From positions 1 through 12,613 of the forward strand of contig DSAU01000101.1 in NCBI GenBank assembly GCA_011046315.1: a stretch of 12,613 nucleotides of DNA. Reading direction: 5' to 3'. Source of the DNA: a bacterium. GTDB lineage: Bacteria > Zhuqueibacterota > Zhuqueibacteria > Thermofontimicrobiales > Thermofontimicrobiaceae. Shown in pieces: positions 6,132 through 12,613 of this stretch (position 1 is the stretch's first letter; every line of letters begins with the position of its first letter). The notes under the pieces were generated by a model. The model did no database searches and had not been told where the DNA came from. It worked only from the letters and a program-made list of their open reading frames with translations. The position numbers and the translations under genes were made by a program.

Positions 6132-7427
6132 TCAATCCGCAACCATTTCTGCACAGGCGATTTTATCTGTTGCCGAAATTATCTTTGCGCGGGTTATTTG
6201 GTTTAATTTATCAGTAGAAATTTTGGCTTTAACCCGAACATATTGGTCAGTCCAGCCTGCCAACCAACCGGCTGCTATTTGTTCTTCCCAAAGAACCCGA
6301 ACGACTGTGTTGACAAGCGATCGGTAGAAATTCTTTTTCTTGTGTTGTGCGATTGCCCTCAATACTGCGCTACGTTCGCGCGTTTCGGCAGCGCTGACCT
6401 GTCCCTCAAATCCGGCAGCCGCTGTAAGCGGTCGCGCTGAATAACTGAAAACATGGGCATAGGTCAGCGGTAGTCGCTCGACCAGACTCACAGTTTGTTG
6501 AAAATGACGCTCGGTCTCCCCGGGAAAGCCGACGATGATATCGGCGCCCAATCCGCAACCGGGCATTTTTTGCCGAAGCTTATTGATTATTTTCTCGAAC
6601 AGGTGCGCGCTGTAATTGCGATTCATCCGTTTGAGAACTGCATCAGCGCCGCTCTGCAAGGGAATGTGAAAGTGGTGACACACTTTTGCCGAATCAGCAA
6701 TCCAATCGATCAGCGAATCGTCGACTTCGAGCGGCTCCAGCGAACTCAAACGAACTCTCTCCACTCCCTCAATCTCGTGCACCCGTTTGACGACGTCCAG
6801 CAATTGAAGCGGCGGCACCAGGTCTTTGCCATAGGCGCCGATGTGAACGCCGGTCAACACAATTTCTTTATGTCCCTTCTGGGTCAGCTCCCGGCAAACT
6901 TTGACGATGTGATCCAAGCTGTCACTGCGGCTTCTGCCTCTCGCCAGCGGAACTGTACAATATGCGCAACCGCTATCACATCCATCTTGAATTTTTAAAA
7001 AAGCGCGGGTGTGATCCCAAAAATTCCCTGCTGCCGGATTTTGAAAATCTTGGTTGTCGGATTGCAAAACCACTGGCGGCTTGAGGGCTGGTCCGGAGTT
7101 GATGAGCTTAACCAGCTCAAATTTTCGATCGCTTCCAAGAATAAAATCTACACCACCGATCTCCGATATTTTGTCGGGATTCAATTGCGCATAGCATCCG
7201 ACAACTGCGATTCTGGCGTTTGGAAAAATTTTTTTCACCCGCCGGATAATCTGCCGACAACGGTAATCTGTTTTTTGCGTAACCGTGCATGTATTGATGA
7301 TACACCAATCAGCATCTTCGCCGAAGGGGACAACCTGAACCCCGTACCGGTCAAATTGTTCCGCCAGCGTCGCAGTTTCGGCTTGATTCAATTTACATCC
7401 CAAGGTATGAAAACAGACTTTTTTCAT
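6132..7427 (-). CDS. mtaB: tRNA (N6-threonylcarbamoyladenosine-37-C2) methylthiotransferase MtaB
   Basis: MtaB is a radical-SAM methylthiotransferase that makes ms2t6A at A37 of ANN-decoding tRNAs. The 431-residue protein has cluster ligands Cys11 (HTLGCKLNQ), Cys47 (INTCTVT) and Cys78 (VVGCYA). The radical-SAM motif is Cys150-x3-Cys154-x2-Cys157 (DGCDSGCAYC) followed by VPLARGRSRS. A C-terminal TRAM-like region (about 370-430) is less conserved. The LGCKLNQAE and RGRSRS signatures fit MtaB rather than MiaB. An in-frame TTG further upstream (7541) would add 38 residues encoded largely by a non-coding tandem repeat, so ATG at 7427 is chosen. The Shine-Dalgarno there is weak. It lies between the rpsA terminator and the miaB promoter, so it may be transcribed alone or read through into miaB. 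Confidence 0.93.
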   Translation of the reverse strand: MKKVCFHTLGCKLNQAETATLAEQFDRYGVQVVPFGEDADWCIINTCTVTQKTDYRCRQIIRRVKKIFPNARIAVVGCYAQLNPDKISEIGGVDFILGSDRKFELVKLINSGPALKPPVVLQSDNQDFQNPAAGNFWDHTRAFLKIQDGCDSGCAYCTVPLARGRSRSDSLDHIVKVCRELTQKGHKEIVLTGVHIGAYGKDLVPPLQLLDVVKRVHEIEGVERVRLSSLEPLEVDDSLIDWIADSAKVCHHFHIPLQSGADAVLKRMNRNYSAHLFEKIINKLRQKMPGCGLGADIIVGFPGETERHFQQTVSLVERLPLTYAHVFSYSARPLTAAAGFEGQVSAAETRERSAVLRAIAQHKKKNFYRSLVNTVVRVLWEEQIAAGWLAGWTDQYVRVKAKISTDKLNQITRAKIISATDKIACAEMVAD

Positions 7428-7462
7428 AACTGTTAAATATGATGTAGGGGTTAATTGTTCCT

Positions 7463-7490
7463 TTGATACGCTATTGCATATTTCTATCAA
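7463..7490 (-). promoter_or_regulatory. Weak promoter or operator candidate upstream of mtaB
   Basis: On the minus strand, TTGATA (7490-7485) and TATCAA (7468-7463) are separated by 16 nt, a 5/6 -35 with only a 4/6 -10. The two boxes are also arms of a 7-bp inverted repeat (TTTGATA/TATCAAA). No better promoter is visible between the rpsA terminator and mtaB. Confidence 0.3.
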
Positions 7491-7492
7491 AT

Positions 7493-7634
7493 TTTTCTCT
7501 CGCAGATGGTGCTGATTAACCCGGATTTTTTTCCTGCGCAAAGCTGCGAAATCTGCGTGAAACTTTTCTCTCGCAGATGGCGCTGATTAACCCGGATTTT
7601 TTTTCTGCGTAAATCTGCGAAATCTGCGTGAAAC
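7493..7634. repeat. Two tandem copies of a 71-bp non-coding repeat
   Basis: Copy 1 is 7493-7563 and copy 2 is 7564-7634. By my alignment they differ at 4 of 71 positions and have no gap. Each copy starts near TCTCGCAGATGG and ends near AAATCTGCGTGAAAC, and the CGCAGAT and ATCTGCG ends form a 7-bp inverted pair within each copy. A T-run lies in the middle. There is no coding function; one frame would only extend mtaB with implausible residues. From familiarity, GCAGAT/ATCTGCG repeats of this style occur scattered in diverse environmental genomes; copy number in this genome could not be checked. Confidence 0.75.
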
Positions 7635-7644
7635 TCTTCTCACA

Positions 7645-7690
7645 ATAAAAAACCCTCTGCCAAGTTAACTCACACAACCGGCAGAAGGTT
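7645..7690 (-). terminator. Rho-independent terminator of rpsA
   Basis: Reading on the minus strand, AACCTTCTGCC (7690-7680) pairs with GGCAGAGGGTT (7661-7651) to give an 11-bp stem with one G-U pair and an 18-nt loop, followed by TTTT then ATT (7650-7644). It lies 65 bp after the rpsA stop and ends the scpB-to-rpsA unit. The loop contains the palindrome AGTTAACT. Confidence 0.85.
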
Positions 7691-7754
7691 TTGTATTTTT
7701 GTTACTTTACATTATTGGTTCAACAATAAATCGCGATAGAATATCAGCCGCACG

Positions 7755-10115
7755 CTACTCGCTCTTTTCATCTTCAGTAGCAGAATTATTGGAATGATCC
7801 TCGGATGTTGCCGAAGCATCCTGTTTCTCCGCATCGGCCGCTTTAACACTCGCCTTCCTTGCCTTGGGCGTTGTTGACTTCGCTTTTGTCGATTTGGCTT
7901 TTGAGGCGGTCTTCTTCTTTGTTGCCTTCGCCTTTGCCTTTTCCTTTTCCGGTTCTGCCTCAACTGCTGGAGCTTTCTCTGTTGCCAATTCATCATCTGC
8001 AACAATGGTTTGTTCTGCCACAGGTTGTTTTTCGGCTTCAGTCAGCTTCTCTGCTTTCGGCTCTTTTTCCAGTAGTGATGTCTCATCGGCGCCAACTTCT
8101 TTTTCTGCCGCTGGCTCTTTCTTTATTTCAGCTTCTGCTTCCGCTACCTTTTCTGCTACCGGTGGTTTCTCGGTTTCAGCAGATTCGGATTTTGCATCTT
8201 CGGCTATCTCAACTGTTTCAGCCTGCGGCGCCTCAGCCTTTGGATGATCCTCGGTTATTTTTTCCGGTTTTTCCCCGGCGCGAAACTCTTCAGCTTCATC
8301 ATCAAAAAACAAATCTTCAATCTCATCCAATTCTAACGTCTTACTATCGGTCGTTTTCTGTTGAATCAGACTTTGAGCATATTCGATGTTTTCAGACAAT
8401 ACAATCTTTTTTGCCTCTTTATTAAATTCAAGCACGCACAGTTCGAGCTCATCATCCACTTTATAGGCATCTGACGGTTTTTTGATGTTTGGCTTTATCA
8501 AATGTGAAAGGGGCACAAAACCATCAACCGAATCAGGTAGCTCTGCTATGACGCCTTTCTCGATCAATCGGACAATTTTCCCTCTGGTAAGGGTACCTGG
8601 TTGGTAATTATCTTCCAGATTATCCCAGGGATTTTCTTTGGTCTGTTTATATCCCAAAGATATGCGCCGATTTTGCCGATCAACATTCAGCACCACAACT
8701 TCGATTGTATCGCCTTTTTTCAGGACTTCACCCGGATGGCGAATCTTCTTGGTCCAGGAAAGGTCAGAAATATGGATCAATCCGTCAATTCCCTCTTCCA
8801 ACTCGATGAATGCGCCAAAGTTGGTTAAATTGCGCACCTTGCCTTCGTGTTGGGAACCAACCGGATACTTATCTCCTAACGTATCCCAGGGATCAGGCTC
8901 TAACTGTTTCAACCCGAGAGATATCTTTTTATCCTCCGGATCAATATTAAGAATCTTGGTCTCGACCTGCTCCCCCACGGCGAGCATCTTGGACGGATGT
9001 TTGATGTGTTGGGTCCACGACATTTCAGAAATGTGAATCAATCCCTCGACACCTTTTTCCAGCTCTACAAACGCTCCGTAATCTGAAATATTGACAACCT
9101 TGCCCTTAACGACCGTTCCCACCGGATATTTTTCAGCGACATTCTCCCACGGATGGGGTTGCAGTTGCTTCAATCCCAGCGAAATCCGGTTTTTCTCATC
9201 GTTAAAATCCAACACCATGACCTTGAGCACTTCGTCCAGCGCCACAATTTCAGATGGGTGGCTGATTCTTCCCCAGCATAGATCATTGATGTGAAGCAAT
9301 CCATCGACGCCGCCAAGATCGATAAAAACACCAAAATCAGTGATGTTTTTAACGCTGCCCTCAAGAATCTGACCTTTTTCAAGATTTTCCAGAATCTTTT
9401 CGCGCTGCTCTTTCATCTCTTCTTCTACGAGCACGCGATGCGAAACCACAATGTTCTTGCGCAGTTGATTGACTTTGACGACCTTTAAGTCTATATTTTG
9501 TCCGATGAACGAATCAAAATCCCGAATAGGTTTGACATCGATCTGGGAGCCGGGTAAAAAGGCATCGATGCCGTCCAGATCAACCACAATACCGCCTTTG
9601 ATCCGACGAACACAACGCCCCTCCAAAATATCACCGTTTTCATAAGAGCTGACAATTTTTTCCCAACTGTGAATAAAATCAACCTTTTTACGCGATAGCA
9701 CCAGTTGGCCGTCAACATCTTCGATGCTTTCTAAAAAAACCTCGATGTCGTCACCGACCTTTAATTGATCCGGTTTGGAAAACTCCTCGATCGGAATCGT
9801 GCCCTCGGATTTGAAGCCAATATCCACGGTCACTTCTTTATCGCTAATTGCTAATATCGTCCCGACTACCAGTTCACCCTCAACAAATGAATTGATGGTG
9901 TTTTCGTAAAGTTTTTGGAGTTCATTAATTTCCGAGTCAGAATATTCTTGCTCTTCAGTCAGCTCCTCCAACTTCACTACTTTACCGGCAGTTTTTTGAA
10001 TGTTCGTTGAGTTGGTTTCTTGACCTAATTTTAAATCACCTCCTCCCTCAAAATTTTGCTGTTCGTCAATCCCATTTTCAAAAAGCTGGGATTGATCGTC
10101 TTTTAAATCTACCAT
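7755..10115 (-). CDS. rpsA: 30S ribosomal protein S1 with long low-complexity C-terminal tail
   Basis: S1 helps mRNA bind the 30S subunit during initiation. The 786-residue protein has an acidic N-terminal extension (1-75) and six S1 RNA-binding domains at about 78-144, 160-228, 245-316, 331-403, 418-490 and 505-575. Domains 3-5 carry classical motifs such as ITDFGVFIDL, ISDYGAFVEL and LTNFGAFIEL followed by GLxHI. Domain 6 is more diverged. Residues about 610-786 form an Ala/Glu/Lys/Pro-rich tail with no predicted fold. It includes a Lys/Ala-rich patch (725-757, KAKATKKKTASK) and an acidic end (EDEKSE). E. coli S1 has about 557 residues, so the extra length is mostly this tail plus the N-terminal extension. 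The start is ATG at 10115 with AGGAGGT 8 nt upstream. It lies 32 bp after ispH and is probably also cotranscribed with cmk. Confidence 0.95.
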   Translation of the reverse strand: MVDLKDDQSQLFENGIDEQQNFEGGGDLKLGQETNSTNIQKTAGKVVKLEELTEEQEYSDSEINELQKLYENTINSFVEGELVVGTILAISDKEVTVDIGFKSEGTIPIEEFSKPDQLKVGDDIEVFLESIEDVDGQLVLSRKKVDFIHSWEKIVSSYENGDILEGRCVRRIKGGIVVDLDGIDAFLPGSQIDVKPIRDFDSFIGQNIDLKVVKVNQLRKNIVVSHRVLVEEEMKEQREKILENLEKGQILEGSVKNITDFGVFIDLGGVDGLLHINDLCWGRISHPSEIVALDEVLKVMVLDFNDEKNRISLGLKQLQPHPWENVAEKYPVGTVVKGKVVNISDYGAFVELEKGVEGLIHISEMSWTQHIKHPSKMLAVGEQVETKILNIDPEDKKISLGLKQLEPDPWDTLGDKYPVGSQHEGKVRNLTNFGAFIELEEGIDGLIHISDLSWTKKIRHPGEVLKKGDTIEVVVLNVDRQNRRISLGYKQTKENPWDNLEDNYQPGTLTRGKIVRLIEKGVIAELPDSVDGFVPLSHLIKPNIKKPSDAYKVDDELELCVLEFNKEAKKIVLSENIEYAQSLIQQKTTDSKTLELDEIEDLFFDDEAEEFRAGEKPEKITEDHPKAEAPQAETVEIAEDAKSESAETEKPPVAEKVAEAEAEIKKEPAAEKEVGADETSLLEKEPKAEKLTEAEKQPVAEQTIVADDELATEKAPAVEAEPEKEKAKAKATKKKTASKAKSTKAKSTTPKARKASVKAADAEKQDASATSEDHSNNSATEDEKSE

Positions 10116-10123
10116 TTAAAAAT

Positions 10124-10130
10124 ACCTCCT
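10124..10130 (-). promoter_or_regulatory. Strong Shine-Dalgarno of rpsA
   Basis: AGGAGGT on the minus strand lies 8 nt before ATG 10115-10113. It is the best ribosome-binding site in the block, fitting high expression of S1, and it fixes the start codon. Confidence 0.85.
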
Positions 10131-10147
10131 AAAACGAAGTTAATAGG

Positions 10148-11014
10148 TTAAAGGTTAAGTTCATGTTCAATTAGTTTTTTAAATTCGAGCAATTGCCAGA
10201 CGGGCGTTGATGCCCCACCTGTCAATCCGATACTGTTTGCTTCGGAAAACCATTCGCGATTAATTTCAGCGATGGATGAAACAAAATGACAACGCGGATT
10301 GCTTTTACGACACAGCTCAAATAAAATTTTAGAATTAGAGCTGTTTCGACTCGCCACGAACACAACAACATCATTCTGTTTCGAGAAATTTACGACCTGC
10401 TGTTGCCTGTTTTTTACAATCGGGCAGATCGTATTTTTTACAACAAGCTCATCAACTCCTTTCATTATTTTTTTTGTGAAGTAATTAAATCGATCCTCCT
10501 CTATCGTGGTTTGCGCAATCAATAGTACTTTTTCTTTTTGCAGAATTTTTCTCTCATCTCCCCGGTAAAACACCACCAACACCCGGTCTTGACAATACCC
10601 CTGGAGCGCTTTTACTTCAGGATGGTCTTTTTTACCGACAATGACAATTTCAAAGCCCTGCTCACAATATTGTTGGATCAACTTTTGAGAGCGCGTCACC
10701 AGGGAGCAGGTTGCATCGAGACAGTTGATATTTTGTGTCTTAATTTGCTCGGAAAGCTGCGGTGAAATACCATGGGCGCGAATCAACAATAAAGTTTCAT
10801 TCAATGAACCACTGGTAGCTTTTCCCTTTTCAAACTGGTCCTGGTCAATCTGGTTTAATCCCAATTGCCTGAGCCGCTCCAACTCCCGCTCATTATGAAT
10901 CAAAGAACCCAGCGCCGCAACTTTTTTGCCGGCTTTAATTTGTTGCTCGGCAAGCTGAATGGCTTTGCGAACTCCCGGACAAAATCCGGCGTAGGCGTCA
11001 ATATTAATTTTCAT
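10148..11014 (-). CDS. ispH: 4-hydroxy-3-methylbut-2-enyl diphosphate reductase IspH
   Basis: IspH reduces HMBPP to IPP and DMAPP, the last step of the MEP isoprenoid pathway, using a [4Fe-4S] cluster. The 288-residue protein has all three cluster cysteines: Cys12 (GFCPGV), Cys103 (ATCSLV) and Cys197 (NTICPI). Substrate-site residues are also present: His40-Asn41, RAHG (79-82), His131-Pro132-Glu133, QTT (168-170), NSSNS (224-228) and the C-terminal LTGGASTP. The start is ATG at 11014, overlapping the cmk stop as ATGA. An in-frame TTG at 11038 would give 8 extra residues inside cmk and shift Cys12 from its usual position, so it is rejected. IspH next to cmk and rpsA is a known arrangement; some Firmicutes fuse IspH to S1, but here they are separate. 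Confidence 0.95.
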   Translation of the reverse strand: MKINIDAYAGFCPGVRKAIQLAEQQIKAGKKVAALGSLIHNERELERLRQLGLNQIDQDQFEKGKATSGSLNETLLLIRAHGISPQLSEQIKTQNINCLDATCSLVTRSQKLIQQYCEQGFEIVIVGKKDHPEVKALQGYCQDRVLVVFYRGDERKILQKEKVLLIAQTTIEEDRFNYFTKKIMKGVDELVVKNTICPIVKNRQQQVVNFSKQNDVVVFVASRNSSNSKILFELCRKSNPRCHFVSSIAEINREWFSEANSIGLTGGASTPVWQLLEFKKLIEHELNL

Positions 11015-11700
11015 TTCTGCATTTTTCTCTTCTGCCAATGCTCAACAATCAGGTTCACCTGCTCTTCAATGCTCAAGTTTGTTGTATCAATTTCAATGGC
11101 GTCAGCGGCTTTGATCAGCGGACTGTTTTTCCGATTACTATCAAATTTGTCCCGTCGGTCAATTTCCCGCACAATTCTTTGCAATTCAGTCTTTTCATTT
11201 TGTTTTTGAAAATCGCCTAATCTTCTTTTGGCGCGTGTTTCTAATGAAGCTTTGAGATAAATTTTGAGCCGCGCATTGGGAAACACCACCGTGCCAATAT
11301 CCCGTCCCTCAGCCACTATTCCGCCACAACAGGCGATCTTGCGCTGCAACGAAACCATCCAAAGTCGCACCGATGGTTGCGCCGCCACAGTTGCCACCAA
11401 CCGGGAAATGTTTTCAGTTCGGATTTCCCGAGTCACATCTTCGCCGTCAAGCAGCACCCGCAATCTTTCATTTTTAGTCAGAAGACGAATATCGGTTTCG
11501 CGTATCAGTTCATTGAGCCTTGTCGCATCCTCAGGCTTAACGCCATGTTGGTGCGCTTTCAGAGCAAACGCCCGATACATTGCCCCGGTATCAAGATAGG
11601 TAAATCCGATTTTTCTGGCGACCAACCTTGCTGTGGTGCTCTTTCCGGATCCAGCAGGTCCATCAATGGCAATGATGTCAACATGTTCTTTATCGGTCAC
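11011..11700 (-). CDS. cmk: Cytidylate kinase
   Basis: Cmk phosphorylates CMP and dCMP with ATP in the cytoplasm, recycling pyrimidine nucleotides. The 229-residue protein shows the P-loop GPAGSGKST (14-22), the CMP-binding DTGAMYRA (37-44), the GRDIGTVVFP motif (132-141) and the family LID/CMP motif RRDKFDSNRKNSPL (182-195). The start is GTG at 11700, just before the conserved strand leading to the P-loop. No in-frame ATG is available near the N-terminus. It overlaps the rluB stop by 11 bp and its own stop overlaps ispH by 4 bp, so expression is probably coupled along the chain. No clear Shine-Dalgarno precedes the GTG. Confidence 0.95.
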   Translation of the reverse strand: MTDKEHVDIIAIDGPAGSGKSTTARLVARKIGFTYLDTGAMYRAFALKAHQHGVKPEDATRLNELIRETDIRLLTKNERLRVLLDGEDVTREIRTENISRLVATVAAQPSVRLWMVSLQRKIACCGGIVAEGRDIGTVVFPNARLKIYLKASLETRAKRRLGDFQKQNEKTELQRIVREIDRRDKFDSNRKNSPLIKAADAIEIDTTNLSIEEQVNLIVEHWQKRKMQK

Positions 11701-12406
11701 GATTCAACAATAATTTTAACTTTAGAACTTCAGGCTTACTCAGGCGCCTCCACTGACCCGGCTCCAGATCCGATACTTCCAGAAATGCAAATTTTGTCCG
11801 ATGCAATTGCTTGACCCAATATCCGAGCGCCTCGAACATTCTTCTCACTTCCCGTTTGCGCCCTTCTTTAATGGTTAATTCAACTTTGCGAGCTCGCATT
11901 CCGACGACCTTTACCCGATCCGCCCTTGCCATCCCGTCTTCCAGCATGATCCCCGTTTGAATTTTCTTTAAATCTTTCTCGTCTATCTGCTTAAAAAGCA
12001 ACGCCTGATAGGTTTTCTCAATCTCAAACCGCGGATGAGTGAGCCGATAAGCCAAATCTCCGTCATTGGTCAATAACAGCGTCCCGGTGGTGTTTTTATC
12101 AAGCCTCCCCACCGGAAAAATCCGTGCATTAATAGGAATCAAATCCATCACTGTTTTTCGATTCAACTCGTCGCGCACCGTGGTTACATAGCCGCGAGGT
12201 TTGTTCAACAATACATAAAATAAATCCTCCGATCGACTGATTGGATCACCGTCGATGGTTACAACATCATTAATTTCATTGATGATTATTCCTGGTTGAT
12301 CAACATTTTTTCCGTTAACACTGACCCTGCCGGATTTAATTATCAGATCACATTTTCGCCGGGAATCAACTCCACATTCTGCCAGGTATTTATTAAGTCT
12401 TTTCAT
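11690..12406 (-). CDS. rluB: 23S rRNA pseudouridine synthase, RluB/RsuA family
   Basis: The 238-residue enzyme makes a single pseudouridine in rRNA; in the RluB group the target is U2605 of 23S rRNA. An N-terminal S4 RNA-binding domain (about 2-50, RLNKYLAECGVDSRRKCD) is followed by the RsuA-type catalytic domain. This has catalytic Asp103 in VGRLDKNTTGTLLLTNDG, the EKTY motif (130-133) and EGRKREVRRM (181-190). The start is ATG at 12406, with another ATG immediately before it at 12409; either fits. Longer upstream frames run through scpB in the wrong frame and are not part of the protein. It overlaps the scpB stop by 14-17 bp. Neighbourhood with scpB favours RluB over RsuA or RluE, but the precise target base is inferred. 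Confidence 0.92.
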   Translation of the reverse strand: MKRLNKYLAECGVDSRRKCDLIIKSGRVSVNGKNVDQPGIIINEINDVVTIDGDPISRSEDLFYVLLNKPRGYVTTVRDELNRKTVMDLIPINARIFPVGRLDKNTTGTLLLTNDGDLAYRLTHPRFEIEKTYQALLFKQIDEKDLKKIQTGIMLEDGMARADRVKVVGMRARKVELTIKEGRKREVRRMFEALGYWVKQLHRTKFAFLEVSDLEPGQWRRLSKPEVLKLKLLLNRDR

Positions 12407-12613
12407 CATCGTTTTCAACGGCGTTTGCCTCAGTCGATGGATCGCTACCATCGCTCGCATCCGAATCATCGATAATGGATATTTGCCGGAATATCTGCTG
12501 ATCCAGCTCAAAATCACCAAACGGAAACTCCTCCTGAGCGCTGCCCAACAGTTCTTCAATTTCTTTCGGTTTCGGCAGTTCAGCAATATCATTGATTCCG
12601 AAATATTGTAAAA
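12393..12613 (-). CDS. scpB: Segregation and condensation protein B, C-terminal fragment (cut by window edge)
   Basis: The last 72 full codons of a gene run in from the right edge. The first residues (LQYFGINDIAELP) match the end of the ScpB winged-helix region, usually FLEYFGL-x-x-LxxLP. About 40 residues follow that are acidic and Ser/Asp-rich (from SIIDDSDASDG to ENDDEKT), longer than many ScpB tails. ScpB forms the SMC-ScpA-ScpB condensin complex that helps organise and segregate the chromosome. Its TAA at 12395-12393 lies inside the start of rluB, and scpB-rluB is a widespread gene pair, which supports the call. The fragment is short, so the domain evidence alone is modest. Confidence 0.78.
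   Translation of the reverse strand, partial: LQYFGINDIAELPKPKEIEELLGSAQEEFPFGDFELDQQIFRQISIIDDSDASDGSDPSTEANAVENDDEKT

Noticed and set aside
6495..6998. 167-codon plus-strand open frame opposite mtaB
   Set aside because: It is a shadow of the well-supported MtaB coding frame, with no independent start signal or family resemblance.
7428..7541. 38-residue N-terminal extension of MtaB from TTG 7541
   Set aside because: It is encoded largely by the 71-bp non-coding repeat and the upstream leader. MtaB proteins begin close to the HTLGCKLNQ motif, as does ATG 7427.
7493..7634. CRISPR array
   Set aside because: There are only two directly abutting 71-bp copies with no unique spacers and no cas genes nearby.
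7859..8425. Long plus-strand open frames opposite the S1 tail
   Set aside because: They are the antisense of the Ala/Glu/Lys-rich S1 tail. The composition (Ser/Leu/Pro- or Ala/Ser/Phe-rich) is what that complement produces, and there is no family resemblance.
10115..10148. IspH-S1 fusion as in some Firmicutes
   Set aside because: ispH has its own TAA stop and rpsA its own strong Shine-Dalgarno and ATG in the 32-bp gap, so the two are separate genes.
12407..12592. Longer rluB start within scpB
   Set aside because: The extra residues are the wrong-frame reading of the scpB 3' end; the S4 domain begins directly after ATG 12406.

Overview
The window is a stretch of bacterial chromosome in which every convincing gene lies on the minus strand, so genes are transcribed from right to left. 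It looks like ordinary chromosome, with short intergenic gaps, stop/start overlaps and housekeeping genes, rather than a mobile island. An outer-membrane-style envelope is suggested by a LapA/LapB pair and a secreted SPOR-domain protein. The order scpB-rluB-cmk-ispH-rpsA, the long disordered S1 tail and two kinds of apparently dispersed non-coding repeat suggest a Gram-negative-type bacterium outside the Proteobacteria, possibly of the FCB/KSB1/Calditrichota kind. That placement is inference only. There is no rRNA, tRNA, CRISPR array, transposase or phage gene.

Reading in transcription order, block 1 (12613-7755) holds the 3' end of scpB, then rluB, cmk, ispH and rpsA. The first four are joined by overlapping stop/start codons, and rpsA follows ispH after 32 bp with a strong Shine-Dalgarno. 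The block covers chromosome segregation, 23S rRNA pseudouridylation, CMP phosphorylation, the last isoprenoid-precursor step and ribosomal protein S1. A rho-independent terminator at 7645-7690 closes it. S1 has six S1 domains and a low-complexity tail of about 175 residues ending in an acidic stretch after a Lys/Ala-rich, histone-H1-like patch.

The gap 7428-7754 carries that terminator, a near-perfect 71-bp tandem duplication and a weak promoter candidate. Block 2 (7427-6132) is mtaB. After 149 bp containing a near-consensus sigma-70-type promoter comes block 3 (5982-1949): miaB, lapA, lapB, a TPR+SPOR periplasmic protein and a small Mth938-fold gene, apparently one operon. MtaB and MiaB together methylthiolate both classes of tRNA A37. 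LapA and LapB form a membrane scaffold that, in Proteobacteria, controls lipopolysaccharide synthesis.

A 499-bp gap (1450-1948) contains a repeat element of about 150 bp with imperfect terminal inverted repeats. Block 4 (1449-223) is a MoeA-family protein whose fold is recognisable but whose molybdopterin-binding motifs are mostly replaced. The last 222 bp (1-222) appear non-coding. They hold a 13-bp inverted repeat and a second near-consensus promoter that fires leftward out of the window and has a dyad over its -10 element.

I see no clearly new multi-gene system. The items most worth following are the eroded MoeA, the lapAB-SPOR-Mth938 operon, the S1 tail and the two repeat families.
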